From Vishniacozyma victoriae (taxonomy: Eukaryota; Basidiomycota; Tremellomycetes; Tremellales; Bulleribasidiaceae), in assembly GCA_017654735.1 (NCBI GenBank), contig JADPYG010000005.1, forward strand, positions 186,001 to 250,000: a stretch of 64,000 nucleotides of DNA, given 5' to 3'. The notes under the pieces were generated by a model, which ran no database searches, was not told the DNA's origin, and saw only the letters and a program-made list of their open reading frames with translations. Below are positions 46,492 to 58,697 of this stretch, in pieces. Positions within the stretch are counted from its first letter, which is position 1; each line of letters opens with the position of its first letter. Made by a program: the position numbers and the translations under genes.

Positions 46492-47202
46492 ATGCCCTCT
46501 CCCAAAACCGAACTCCGCATCGCCAATGCGATCCACTGCGTCCAGCTCGTCCTAGCTGGAGCGGCTCTTGGTATTGGACTTTATAAGATGTTCTTCTCAA
46601 AGGACAAAGCGGCTGCTAGGACCGGTCGCTGGGCTCTCAGTGTAGTGAGTAAAGTCGTCCAACAACTGCTTGTGCCCATTGGGTACAACCTTTGACAGGA
46701 AGTCATCTGACTGTCAGGCCGCCAAATCTCTTGTCATCATCTCGTATCAGCTTATGACGGAGAACATCAAAGCTCTACACCGCTATGCTAGCCTAAAAGC
46801 ATTTCTCATTCTGGACGTCCTCGAAGTCGGGTTCTGGATCGCCGCGATTGTTCTGACTGTCATGGGTATGGTCAAGACATGTACGGGTCTCAATTGTACA
46901 CTCAGTGGAGTAGTCATCGGGCTGGCCGTAGTGCTTGCGTAAGTCGGAAAAATCGAATGCAGAGTGCTGATTTTATCAGGATCTTAGGCATGCCGCTCGT
47001 CTGGATTGCATTCAAGCACTGGCAATACTACAAGAGGAACGGTCACCGAATTGAAGCTTGCCAGGATGGAAATACGCAATCGCCTGGCAATGTCAAGACT
47101 CAGGTCTTGGAGGTTGGACAGAAGCCACCCTCGGTTGAGTCTGAATTCTTTCATGGCGGAGTCGCCTATCCAATGCGCAAAGTGTCCAGGAATGGGGTGT
47201 AA
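46492..47202 (+). CDS. Small four-TM membrane protein, unknown
   Basis: Three exons, 46492-46644, 46718-46938 and 46980-47202, predict 198 residues. Four hydrophobic segments are visible: HCVQLVLAGAALGIGLY, the ALSVAAKSLVIISY region, LILDVLEVGFWIAAIVLTVM and VVIGLAVVLAILGMPLVWIAF, with a Cys pair in the last extracellular loop (CTGLNC) and a hydrophilic C-terminal tail. This is the plan of MARVEL-type fungal membrane proteins; no specific motif proves it. The TATA box and zinc-cluster neighbour suggest inducible expression. Exon joints keep frame and follow the local branch/acceptor rules. Confidence 0.75.
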
Positions 47203-47787
47203 GAGGACGCGCAAATCAGTAACATCCCTCAAGATTCGCAAACAGGATGTAGAGCGATATTCTTCTTATAGCTGTGCTACATTATGCCTACCAAGTCTCG
47301 TGTACACCATTCATTGACGGCCAGCGGGCTGCGACAGCCAAGATTCGTGCGATCACTATCGCATGTCAAGTGCTACGGCTTTACTCTTTTCGGGACAATT
47401 GCTACACAACATGGCGTCCATGGCAGAGTACAGGGACGATGAAATCAGGTGTGGGGCCACCTTATCGGGAGCTAGCTAACCGATAGCTTTGATGCCCTAT
47501 GTCTCCATGCTGCTGTGCAGAGAATTCTTCGATTTGGGAGGGCATTTGGCAAAGCAAAAGCAATATCAAACAGTGCTCGCAATGATCAGGATTGCGAACA
47601 GATTGCAACTGAGACGATTAACTGAGCGGTACAATCAGCGCCATAGAGCAATGTTTCATTATTGAACTTGCTAGTCTACAGATGAAAGCGGTGGGTAATC
47701 CCAGATACATGTAGTCGGCACTTGGATCATGGACAATTTCACCGTTATCAACCTGAGCAGTGCGCCGTCAGGGAAGGATAGTTCGCC
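47203..47787. other. 3' flanks of convergent membrane protein and second zinc-cluster gene
   Basis: No coding feature supported in about 0.6 kb. Confidence 0.45.
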
Positions 47788-50506
47788 CTACCAAGGAAAT
47801 ATCTCCGGCTCAGTTCCCACGGTCTGCCCAGCCTCTTCCAAGAACCTCGAGAAGTCGTCAAAAGCCGTCGGATCAATTTGCTGCACCAACGTTTCCTCCT
47901 GGGCAAACCCGTTAGCCTCAAAGTCCAGCCCATAATCCAAATTCATCCACCTTCGCTGATCCACATCAAGTAGCGGAGGCCAGAAACTAGAACTCGGACC
48001 TGCGCCTTCCGTTTGAGTTGAAGTCAAAGGCATATCGACACCTGTGAGGTGGGATTGAATGTCGTCTAGGAATGGTATATTTGGGGGTTTGTAGGTATCG
48101 ACCGACCCAACCCCTTGTGATTCCTTTTGAACGTCGGCACCGGCATCCATTCCTGGTGGTTCCGGTGATGTAAATCGTGAAGGGACGTTACTAGGTGGAA
48201 CACCACCTGTGTGTAGCCAAGCATCGGCTGTCGGTGGATTTTGAGAATGAGTCTTGCGTTGTCGGCGGATTTCAACTTGATGTACTCCGAATATACGGAA
48301 GTCGTACTCTGCATCATCTTTGCTTCGGATCAAGTCGTTTCTGCAGGCCTCTTTATCTGCTTGCGTGACTAGTTCTTCGAATCCACATCGGATAAGACGT
48401 CGACATGCTTCGATCCTCTATAAAATCAGCCAGATCTGAACATGATGACTCACGAGTAAGCGTGTTTTGGCGTTGATCTTGCATTCTTTCCGGATCAGAT
48501 CGAGTAGGACCTTGAGAGCTTCGACGTATCGGGGGTCTCGAGGATCTGCTGAAGAATCCATAGTAACGATCTTCAGCGGGTCAAAGAGAATGTCTTCTCG
48601 TCAGCTAACTGTCCCATTCCCGAAGATTGATGACTTACTTTCTAGCGAGGTGTAGGCATGAGCAGAGAAAGAGGGATCACAAGTGATGTCTAGTCGCAAA
48701 ACATCGGCAAATATCCTCGATACCGGTAAAGCATGTCGAAGTCGGTCCTTAGCGAATTGAACAGCTTGAGTCGCCAGACTATCGTCTTTGGCGCAAATAT
48801 TCAGCCTCGTCTGCCCCAGCATCAGGAAGCAATTATGTCGGATCAGATGTAAAAAAACAAAAGCGGTCCGAGCTGTCGAGTGAACGAACAAGTTGTCTTC
48901 GGTATATGCCAACTCGGGTGGGAAATCGTTAATGACCTGCTTCAACTCTTTTTCGAAAACTGCCAAGTCCTCCAACATTTTATGAGCTGAATCTGGCGAA
49001 TACCGTATAAGTGATCGATAGTGGAGTACACGTCTACGCATTGCTGCTGCACGTAGTAAGTGCGCGGATAATCCTATATGACCCAATCCCTCGGGTGTCG
49101 CGGAGATAGTCGATCCCCAAGGCGATTGATCGGTGACTTTTGGGAATAGTGGTGCGGTAGTGACATTCGTACCACGCATAAAAGTTGCTTCGTCACATGG
49201 TAGTTGGATGTGGAAAGCGGATTCGTGGACGAGATGACCACCGTGATGACCGTTGTCGTACATTGTATCCTGGAAGAAAACGGACCAAGCTACCCGGCGT
49301 AGTGCTTCCCGCTTTAACAGCGGGTTGAGGCGTAACGATGGGGCGTCGGGATATGTCTCGTCGAAGGTATGAAGGGAGAGGTATTGCATCATCCTACAAT
49401 GAGCTCTATTTCATGAGTGGGACCTACCTAACGGCAGTACCCCACATCATCCAGGAGGATTTGAATCGTCCACGACATGGTTCATACAATCGAGCAAGCA
49501 TGAGCGCCTATCGTCAGCATCGCATAGGCCCCTGTTTAGTGATACACTCACCATGAGCTCAATGACACCGAATCCTGAATATGCCGAGTCGAGCAATTGG
49601 CGTATATTATCCTCATATATACTCATTGTACGCTCCATATTGGCATGGGTATTCTCGCATGCGAAACTGCACAATGAGCTTGGGCTCCGTCTCTGTAATG
49701 AGACTCACTGCATAGTACACACCACCATCATAGCCGTCAATGACTGAGGTGCCCGTCCAGCATTCAATAGCCTAAAGAAACTAGGTTCATGGACATAAGA
49801 GAAGAAGCCGAAATCTGCTATTTCAGCATACACCCTTATAGGTCGACTCACAATGTACAGTCCGAAAATAGAGCCCAATGATATTATTCAGATCCGCTCG
49901 GTTCGCCATAAGCAGTTCTAGCGACGACAGGCGACTCGTACGTAGAGCTGGAGCTACAGGACTCTGTGCCCTCGAATCCCTATCTCCAACAATTGGTGAT
50001 TCCGTCCGAGTCGTACGACGGTCATCTACATCCTCTGTTCCATCCCTTTGTGCGTTTGGTCGTTTCCGTTTAGCGAATGAGCATTCGATAGCGAGCCTAT
50101 CACATCGGGTACATGGACGTGAAGTATCTCCATCAGGGGGACCGGCACAGCGAGTCTGGATATCAGCATCCAAGCCTGATGGGTGACTTACCTTTCTGGA
50201 ACGACAAGGAAGACATGCTAGTCTACTCCTATCGCCTCGAGGCGCTTTTGGCGATGCTTGCGCATGATTTGACGGCCCCACGTCAGGCCATAAACAATCA
50301 AAATCCCCTTGAATACAAGACCGGCACGTTGGCTGTTGACCATCACATCTCATCTAATGTGTAAGTAATAGCTAGGACAGATACAGAAGACTTACTCTTC
50401 GCGCTCTGCATGTCAGACATCCTTCTAGTGTTCGCTCAGGAGATGCCGAGTGCCGGCTACTCGGACGCCTGACTCGGCTGCTTTGGAACCTCGCTCGACT
50501 GTCCAT
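47788..50506 (-). CDS. Transcription factor with two tandem Zn2Cys6 domains
   Basis: Nine exons: 50506-50396, 50353-50192, 50155-49852, 49817-49709, 49666-49552, 49507-49428, 49393-48639, 48596-48454 and 48417-47788 (802 residues). Cluster 1 has Cys 30, 33, 40, 47, 50, 57 (GCLTCRARRMRCDGQQ, CRSC, DFDC); cluster 2 has Cys 84, 87, 94, 106, 109, 116 (ACLPCRSRKTRCAG, PCTRCDRLAIEC). Each cluster is itself completed only by splicing. A middle homology region follows (YFRTVHSDFGFFSYVHEPSF, MWGTAVRMMQYLSLHTF, REALRRVAWSVFFQD), and an acidic/aromatic C-terminus that may activate (FDDFSRFLEEAGQTV). Most fungal factors carry one cluster. Head-to-tail with the ligase gene behind it. Confidence 0.88.
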
Positions 50507-50771
50507 GCCGGTGCTGTCTTATATCGCTCCAACCGAATCGATTGTGATGAACACTCGAGACTGCCTGTGTCCGTAATGCCTGCGCACCACCTATGCTGAC
50601 CCTGCTGAGACCAATAGCGAAGGTATAATTGACAGATCATGGCTATGTCCGGATATCTCCCGTCAGGGCCCGGAGTATCCACCAAATAGCCGCCCTTTTG
50701 CCGTCTTACCCTTCACGTGTTCTGAACTTCATTTAGCAAAACATGCATCGAGAAACAGTACAACCTCTGCT

Positions 50772-52713
50772 CTACAATTTTCCTTTATTCCTCTTGTTCT
50801 CGTCTTCTACCAGCTTCCTCAAATTCTTTCTCAATATCTTACCAGTCGGTCTGCGATATCAGCTTTTGTTTCCGATGGAGGTGACTTACGATTTCGGGAT
50901 AGCGTCAATCAAGATAACACCACCTCTTAGTCGCTTGTGATTTGCGACTTGGTCTATCATCCACTTTTCTACTTCTTGGGCGAATCTGGCCTTTGCATGC
51001 TCGCCCTCTCGTTTGATCAAAGCTTCGAGACCACCTTTTGGTACCACGTATGCTCTGGGCAACTCCGTGGCCAGTTCCTCCCTGTATATTCCGATGACGG
51101 CTGTATCTCCGACTTCAGGATGGGTGAGCAGGACGCTTTCCAGCTCGGCTGGAGCGACTGAAAGTCAGTTGTGTCTCTGACGGAGTTCTGAAGCAATGAC
51201 GTACCTTGGAAGCCCTTGTACTTGATCAACTCCTTCAACCGATCTGCTATTCGGTAAAATCCACCTTGATCCCGAGTCGCCGAATCACCAGTCTTGAACC
51301 ATCTCCCTTTAGGATCTGGCGCAAATGTCCCTTCGGTCGCTTCGGGGTTCTTGTAATATCCCTTCATCACGCTAGGTCCCCGCACCCATAACTCTCCAGC
51401 TTTACCGGCTTCCTGAACATCTTCACCGGATTCGGTATCAACGAGTCGGGCTTCGAAAGTGGGCAAGAGTTTTCCAATACTACCATGTCGACCGTCACCA
51501 TCTTTGGTTGTCATCAAGGTAATGAGGGGTGTAGTCTCGGTAAGACCTGTATGTTAGCCTCGTTTTTCAGTCAACTCACCATAAGCTTGAACGATCCGGC
51601 AGTTTGGTAATCTCTTCTCTACGCTCTTTGCCAAGTCATCACCTAGAGGCGCAGCGGCACTCATCATCCCCTTCCAAGTCGTTAGATCGTACTTGTCGAG
51701 CAGTTTTGATTCACGAAGAATGATCAAGATGGGCGGAACCACTAGACTCCAGGTCACTTTGTACTTCTGAATGGCTTCCAGTACATTCTTCTCCTCGAAT
51801 CGGGGTAGAATCACCATCGTAGTCCCAGTAGTGAGGCAGTGAACGACGTCGAGCGTCAACGCGTACATGTGACTGAATGGCAGGAAAGTGAGATGGACGT
51901 CCTTGTTGATATCATTTGGCTCGTAGACGGTGTTGATGGCTTGTAGTTGGGATGTCATGTTGAAGTGGGTGGTTTCGACCCCTTTACCCAGACCGGTCTA
52001 AGATGTCAGCTATATGTCGGCGAGTAGTTGTGGGTTGACATACGGTACCTGACGAGTAGCACATGATAGCCGTCTCGTGCTCCTGACCATTCTCGAATAC
52101 CTCGGGATCCATTGGCTTTGCGTCGAGGTCATCAATACAGGTATAGTCTTGCAGATCTTTTTGACGTGTTGATTTCGTCTCGAGAAGGATGATGTCCTTC
52201 TTAGGTATCGAAAAGTTCTTGCCGGTGCTTGACGCAAGCTCAAAAGCCTTGAACAGATTGGGCAGCAGTGATGAGGATGTGAAGACAAGCGATACTCCAG
52301 AGTGGCTGAGTTGATGAAGCTGCTCAGATGGTGTACTGCATGTGTCAGCGTATCTCGGTGAATATGGTCTTTAGTACTTACTATGCCCAATTGATTGGAG
52401 ATACCCTTAAACCGGCACAATGACTGGCATGAAAAGCGACCAGCCACTCGATACTGTTCAACCCCATCACTCCCACCACATCCCCTCTCTTCAATCCTCG
52501 ACTTCGGAGAGCGGCTGCTACACTCTGACATCGTAGCCGGAATTCCTTGCGAGTCACTTTGCGGCCGGTAAGACCATCTATCAGGGCTATCGAGTCTGGG
52601 GGAATCGCTGAGGTCGTAGACTTGCCATTGTCTCGACTTTCCGGGAATAAATAATGGAAGAGCGAGAGACCTGGGAGGTCTGGTGCGTTGATGTCTGCTG
52701 TCTGTATGTTCAT
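50772..52713 (-). CDS. Acyl-CoA synthetase / 4-coumarate-CoA ligase-like AMP-forming enzyme
   Basis: Six exons: 52713-52382, 52335-52044, 51997-51580, 51546-51205, 51157-50890 and 50850-50772 (576 residues). AMP-binding signatures: YSSGTTGLGKG (intron inside), FLPFSHMYAL, VQAYGLTETTPL, GRWFKTGDSA, RIADRLKELIKYKGFQ, VAPAELESVLL, and the C-terminal catalytic lysine in PTGKILRKNL. It activates a carboxylic acid (fatty or aromatic) with ATP to the CoA thioester. The C-terminus KGKL is only a weak peroxisomal-signal candidate. It is divergent from the PDR ABC transporter over a 640-base promoter and lies downstream of the double-zinc-cluster gene on the same strand, hinting at shared control. Confidence 0.92.
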
Positions 52714-53352
52714 ATTTGCTTGTGGAACGGTAGACAGTCCGGTAAGAAAGTGAACCGGGGACTGGAGGACTCCATGGGGTTCCTGAAATAGGCGTGACCG
52801 GAGAGATGCCAAGCATTTCCTCACATGCCTATCTTATATGCATCTGGTCACTGGTCATCTCGTGAGATCTGTGCATGCTAATAGGCGATGATAAGTGAAG
52901 TTGACTCGATTGCAAGCGGTGATCACCTCGGGGGTGAAGCCAAGGTGCGGTGACGAGAGCCCGTCACCTTTAATCACCACCACTGCTGCGAGCTGGAGTG
53001 AAAATAAGCATTGTCGAAGCGGAACGCGGCTCTAAGAGTTAGGACACCGGGCCTAGACTTCGTGTCTCCGATCAGCCAATCAGGGGATTACCACAAAAAA
53101 ACCTCGGTCAGGCTTTTAAGAAAAGCAAAGTGCAAGCTCGGAGACCGAGGTCGACGTGTGGTGAAACCTAGAGCGGGCCGCGGCAAGCCACTTGTTTTCA
53201 TGACGTCGCTTGCGGTCAAAGCAAATTTCGCGATCGGTGCATGAGTCAACAGGTGATTCACCTCGGTCATAGGATATTGTACATATAGGGAGACTGGGTA
53301 TAAGAGAACAGGTCAAGCCCTTCTCTCCTCCATCAACGAAAAGAGGTCAACG
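52714..53352. promoter_or_regulatory. Divergent promoter of CoA ligase and ABC transporter
   Basis: Two related palindromes occur: GGTGATCACCTCGG at 52919 and GGTGATTCACCTCGG at 53252, one at each end of the region. An inverted repeat GGTGAC-N8-GTCACC lies at about 52949-52968. A TATAAGAG sequence at 53299-53306 is 47 bases before the transporter start. The repeated element is a plausible operator for either zinc-cluster or bZIP factors. Confidence 0.55.
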
Positions 53353-56300
53353 ATGAGTGCACCAATTGAACTCGCACCGCCAATAGGCACCGAACATTCG
53401 ACATCAACAAACTCTGTTGTTGACGCGTCCGATCCCGTATCTTCATCCTCGCTACCACAACCTACACGTCATTCATCCGATGAAGATCAGACTGCCGTGC
53501 CTACTCCGGCAGAGTCTAGATCAGTCCGGGAACCTAGTGAAGCCAGCGAAGGTTCCAATAACGTCAACAAGCAGACCGCGAACGAATCTGAATCCATCAA
53601 GGGTAACTCGAAAGATAAGGATGAGGGAGAGAAAGGATGGACATATGATCAACAGCTCAAGGTAAGCTGGGTTCATAGAGCTTATACCTTGATCCTGCTA
53701 ATATTTAGGACGACCAAAGCCGACTAGAAGCTCGTGGACTCCACCCATACCGATCTCTACCTCTCGCCTGGGACCACCTATCCGTCCGAGGTACCGGAGG
53801 AGCGGACGATGTCACATACGCACCAACTGTCGGCGGTATCATCGCACCATGGACCAACATCAAGTACGCCAAGAAGAAGGCCAAGCTAGCAGAGGCTCGA
53901 CTAGCAGCTGAGGAGAAGGGTGGGCAGCAGGATGGAACCCGAGGACATGATATGTACTTCAAGGATGGAGATAAGCCGGCAAAGAAGGGTGAACCAGGAT
54001 TGAGGAAGGGAGAGAGGTACCTCCTCAAGGACTTTTCCGGTGTCGTCAAGTCAGGAGAGATGATGCTTGTCGTCGGTCGACCTGGAAGTGGATGTACGAC
54101 TTTCCTCAAAGCCCTCGCTGGTCTACACAATGGATATGCCGGAATCGACGGACAAGTCCACTACGGTGCTATGGAAGGCGACAAGGACCTGAAACCTTAC
54201 CGAAGTGATGTTATCTTCAATTCGGAGGAGGATGTCCACGACCCCAATCTACTCGTCGGCTGGACACTCGACTTTGCTATGCGAATGAACACTCCCGCCG
54301 ACAACGCTAGATTGACTCATGAGAATGGTGAACTCATGTCACCTGCCGACTACCAGACTAAGACCAAGAAGGAGCTGCTCAAGGTCTTTGGACTGGAGCA
54401 CACCCACGACACCAAGGTCGGTGATCAGTACGTTCGTGGTGTATCAGGCAAGTTCCCCTTTACTTGTTTTACCATACTCGGCTAATCAATCAGGTGGAGA
54501 GAAGAAACGAGTTTCCATCGCCGAAGTCTTGACATCCAAGGCCTCAATCCAACTTTGGGATAACGCTACCCGAGGTCTTGATGCCGATACCGCTCTCAAA
54601 TTCAACAAGGTCCTACGAACCCTCGCTGATGTCGAACACAACACCTCAGTAGTCAGTCTGTACCAAGCCGGTAATGGTATCTACGACCTCTACGACAAGG
54701 TCACCGTCATTGCCGAAGGTCGAGTCATCTACTACGGTCCACGAAGCGAAGCTCGAGGCTACTTTGAGGATCTTGGTTTCGTTCACCCTGATGGTGGTAA
54801 CACTGCCGATTTCCTCACTTCCGTCACTGCAGTCAATGAGCGACAAATCAAAGATGGTCACCAAGGACCCGTTCCAACTTCCGCTGCCGACTTTTCTGAC
54901 GCGTACGAGAAATCTGACATCGCTGCTCGAATGCGTGAAGACCTTGAAGCCCATTTGCGGGACGAATCCCGAAAGGCAGAAACCGAAAAGACTCAAGAGG
55001 CCATACAACACCAAAAGAGCAAGTTTGCACCCAAGAAACGGGCTGAGAAAGTCGACTTTGTCACCCAAGTCCGAGCTGCACTTATCCGTGATTATCAACA
55101 ACGATGGGGAGATCAGTGGACTTTCTGGGCTCGACAAGCAACTACCTTTATTCAAGCTTTCATCACTGGTTCGCTCTTCTACGCTATCCCTGCAAGTACC
55201 GGTGGTCTCTTCCTTCGAGGTGGTACCATTTTCTTGACCCTGCTTTGTGAGTTCTGTCTTTCCGTGACATGATAGATGCTAATGATCAGTCCCGTCCCTG
55301 ATCAGTTTGTCCGAGACCACGGCTGCCTTCTCCGGTCGAGCTGTACTAGCCAAGCACAAGGGTTTCTCCATGTACCGACCCGCTGCAGTTGTCGTTGCTC
55401 AGACCATTGGTGATCTCCCAATCTTCTTTGTTCAAATCGTAAGCTGGCAAGGTTTTCGCTTGCAATACGCTGACAGATAGGTCATTTTCACTCTTATCAT
55501 CTACTTCATGGCGGGCCTCAAACCAGATGCCGGACTATACTTTACATTCTTGCTCTTCACCTACTTTACCACGCTAGCTACCACTGCCTTTTTCCGATTC
55601 GTTGGATATTCGTTCTCGACTTTCAACGATGCTTCCAAGGTGTCTGGAACCATGTTCAGTATCTTGGTCACCGTGAGTTACACAGCACGGTCTACACTGT
55701 TCACTTGACTAACAGACAGTACGCTGGTTACATCATCTACACGCCTTCCATGAAACCATGGTTCAGCTGGATTAGGTGGATCAATCCAATCTACTACTCC
55801 TTCGAAGCCCTATTCATCAACGAGCTCGACGGACTAGCGATCGATTGCGCTCCTCCTCAACTGTTCCCACTTCAAGGAGGTGGACCTCAGGGTTGCGCCA
55901 TCACCGGTGCTGAACCAGGAGCGACCAGTCTAATGGGCCAAGCATGGGGTAACCAAGCTCTTGAATTCTACAAATCCCACGTCTGGAGAAACTTCGGTAT
56001 CGTCATTGCGCTATGGCTCTTCTGTTTGTTCATCTGTATCGTTGTCATCGAACGTCTACCCGCTGCTGGATCCAACAAAGCTGTCTTGCTTTACAAGCGA
56101 GGTGGTGGTGGAAAGTTCATACGAGCTTCCAACCAGAACGGCAATGGGCCCAAGGATGAGGAGGAAGGAGCTGGACAGGCTCAGCCTAACGAGAAGCAGT
56201 CTGGCAAGACGGACTCGGACAAGGCCAAGGAACAGGTTCATGCTGCCAACACGTAAGTCCAGTCAATCTGGAATCTACTAATTTGTAGATCATTCACTTG

Positions 56301-58479
56301 GAAAGACCTCAACTACACTGTCCAAGCCGACAAGCAACCTCGAAAGCTGCTCAACAACGTTTTCGGTTACTGTAAAGCTGGTACTCTTACCGCTATGATG
56401 GGTTCTTCCGGTGCTGGTAAAACCACTCTCATGGATGTCTTGGCTGCTCGAAAGACCGACGGAGAGATCGAAGGAGAAGTTTTGATGAATGGTCATGCTC
56501 TTCCCGTTTCTTTCCAGAGGACTACCGGATACTGTGAACAGGTCGATGTTCATCTTCCTCAAGCTACCGTCCGAGAAGCGCTTGAATTCTCTGCTCTTCT
56601 CCGTCAACCAAGGAACTTGTCCGACAAGGTATGTTGCTCTCCACACGCTTGAGACCAAGCTGACAAAGTAGGAGAAGCTAGCTTACGTCGATGTCATCAT
56701 TGAGTTGCTCGAACTCTCCGATATCGAGGATGCCATGATCGGTCAACCTGGTGCTGGATTAGGTGTTGAGCAGAGGAAACGTCTCACCATTGGTGTCGAG
56801 CTTGTCAGCAAGCCGTAAGCTCACTTTCTCCTCTTAGCATCACCCGCTGACCTGCAGTACATTGTTATTCTTGGACGAACCTACTTCCGGTCTCGATGGT
56901 CAATCCTCTTTCCTAATCGTCTCTTTCTTGCGAAAGCTCGCCGCTGCTGGACAAGCTATCTTGTGTACTATCCATCAACCTTCCGCATCGCTCTTCGCTC
57001 AATTCGATCAACTCCTTCTACTCAAGGCGGGTGGAAACATGGTGTACTGTAAGTCCACCTCACCACTGTGTTTCATACTTGACTAACGATTAGTCGGTGC
57101 TGTCAAGGAGTTGAACGAATACTTCTCTAAGAACGGTGTCGATATCCCCAAGGATGTCAACCCCGCTGAGCGAATGATCGATATCGTGTCTGGAGATATG
57201 TCGAAGGATAAGGACTGGGCGCAAGTCTGGTCCGACTCGGATCTATGCAGGGAACAGCGAGAAGAACTGGAAAAGATCAAGTCGTCTGGATCAGAAGGTG
57301 CCGATACCCGAGAGGATGATGGGGACGAATACGCTAGCTCTACCTTGACTCAGCTCAAGCTTGTTACGAAGCGAGCATCGATCCAACTATGGCGAGATAC
57401 CGAATACGTTGTCAACAAGGTAAGTACCTCCTTCTCAATCAGAACCAGGCTGACAGCGCAGGTCATGCTTCACATCGCCTCTGCTTTGATCAACGGTTTC
57501 AGTTTCTGGATGATTGGAAACGCTTATGCCGATCTGCAGAACCGAGTCTTCACCATCTTCCAGTTCATCTTCGTTGCTCGTACGTCCCCCACATTCCCAT
57601 ACATATACACATGCTGATCAGCTAGCTGGTGTCATTGCTCAGACTCAACCCAAATTCATCGCCAACCGAGATATCTTTGAGGCTCGAGAGAAAAAGGCCA
57701 AGCTCTACTCTTGGTGGGCATTCTGCTTTGGTGAAATCGTCGCCGAGGTACCTTACCTCCTCGTCTGTGCTTTGCTTTACTTTGCCCCATGGTATGTCTA
57801 CCCTTTCCTGATCGTTTTCACATGCTGACTTGCAGGTACCCTGTCGTCGGCTTCAGCTTCTCTCCAAGTGTCGCTGGACCTGTATACCTCCAGATGACTC
57901 TCTACGAGTTCCTCTACACCGGTATAGGTCAATTCATCGCCGCTTACGCTCCCAACGCCGTCTTTGCCGCTCTCGTCAACCCTCTCCTAATCTCGGTCCT
58001 CGTTTCCTTCTGTGGTGTCTTGGTTCCATATCAGCAAATCACCGCTTTCTGGCGATACTGGCTCTACTACCTCAACCCCTTCAACTACCTTATCGGTGGT
58101 CTCGTCACTCCCGTTCTTTGGGATGTACAGGTCCAATGTAAACAGGAAGAATACGGTATCGTCAGCCCACCCAATGGTCAGACTTGCGCTGCCTACTTGG
58201 GTGACTTTGTCTCGCAAGGAACTGGGTACATCAACAACCCCGATGCTACCGCTGCTTGCGAGTACTGCCCATACTCTCGCGGAAGCGAGTTCTTGCAGCC
58301 TTACAACCTTTCACGACGGGTCTACACTTGGCGAGACATCTGTCTCACCTTCCTGTTCGTCCTCAGCTCGTACGCTTTGGTCTTCCTCCTTCTGTAAGTA
58401 CTACTCTCACTATTTGATCGAATAATGCTGACGAACTAGTAAATTGAGGAGTAAGCGATCCAAGACTGCGTCAAAGTAG
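53353..58479 (+). CDS. Full-size PDR/ABCG drug-efflux transporter
   Basis: Fourteen exons: 53353-53661, 53709-54447, 54494-55246, 55290-55438, 55481-55672, 55720-56252, 56289-56628, 56672-56814, 56858-57048, 57094-57419, 57462-57579, 57626-57791, 57836-58393 and 58440-58479 (1518 residues). Order is NBD1-TMD1-NBD2-TMD2, typical of yeast Pdr5/Snq2. NBD1 has the degenerate Walker [10 protein letters not shown] and Walker [13 protein letters not shown] but an intact VSGGEKKR signature; NBD2 has Walker [10 protein letters not shown], Walker [13 protein letters not shown] and a non-canonical LGVEQRKR signature. This asymmetry is normal for the family. It exports azoles and other hydrophobic toxins across the plasma membrane. 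Intron 2 is GC-AG (54448-54493), inside the NBD1 signature. Confidence 0.96.
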
Positions 58480-58697
58480 AATGGCGTTCCAACGCATAAA
58501 ACATATTTCTCGGTCGCGTTCGTGTTTATAGAAGCTATCATCTCACTGTTGCTATTTCAATTCTCCAAATCAGGCATGCAATCATTTCGGTTCTTTTGCT
58601 GATTCCATTCGGTTACATCATTGTGTTTATTTATTCGTATTTGTTCAGACAAGATCTACAAAGTCCCCAATATAATCCAGCCTCAACGTATTTGTAC

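Noticed and set aside
49447..49674. Separate small genes within the double-zinc-cluster locus
   Set aside because: They are exons 5 and 6 of one spliced gene; introns with good signals join them in frame.
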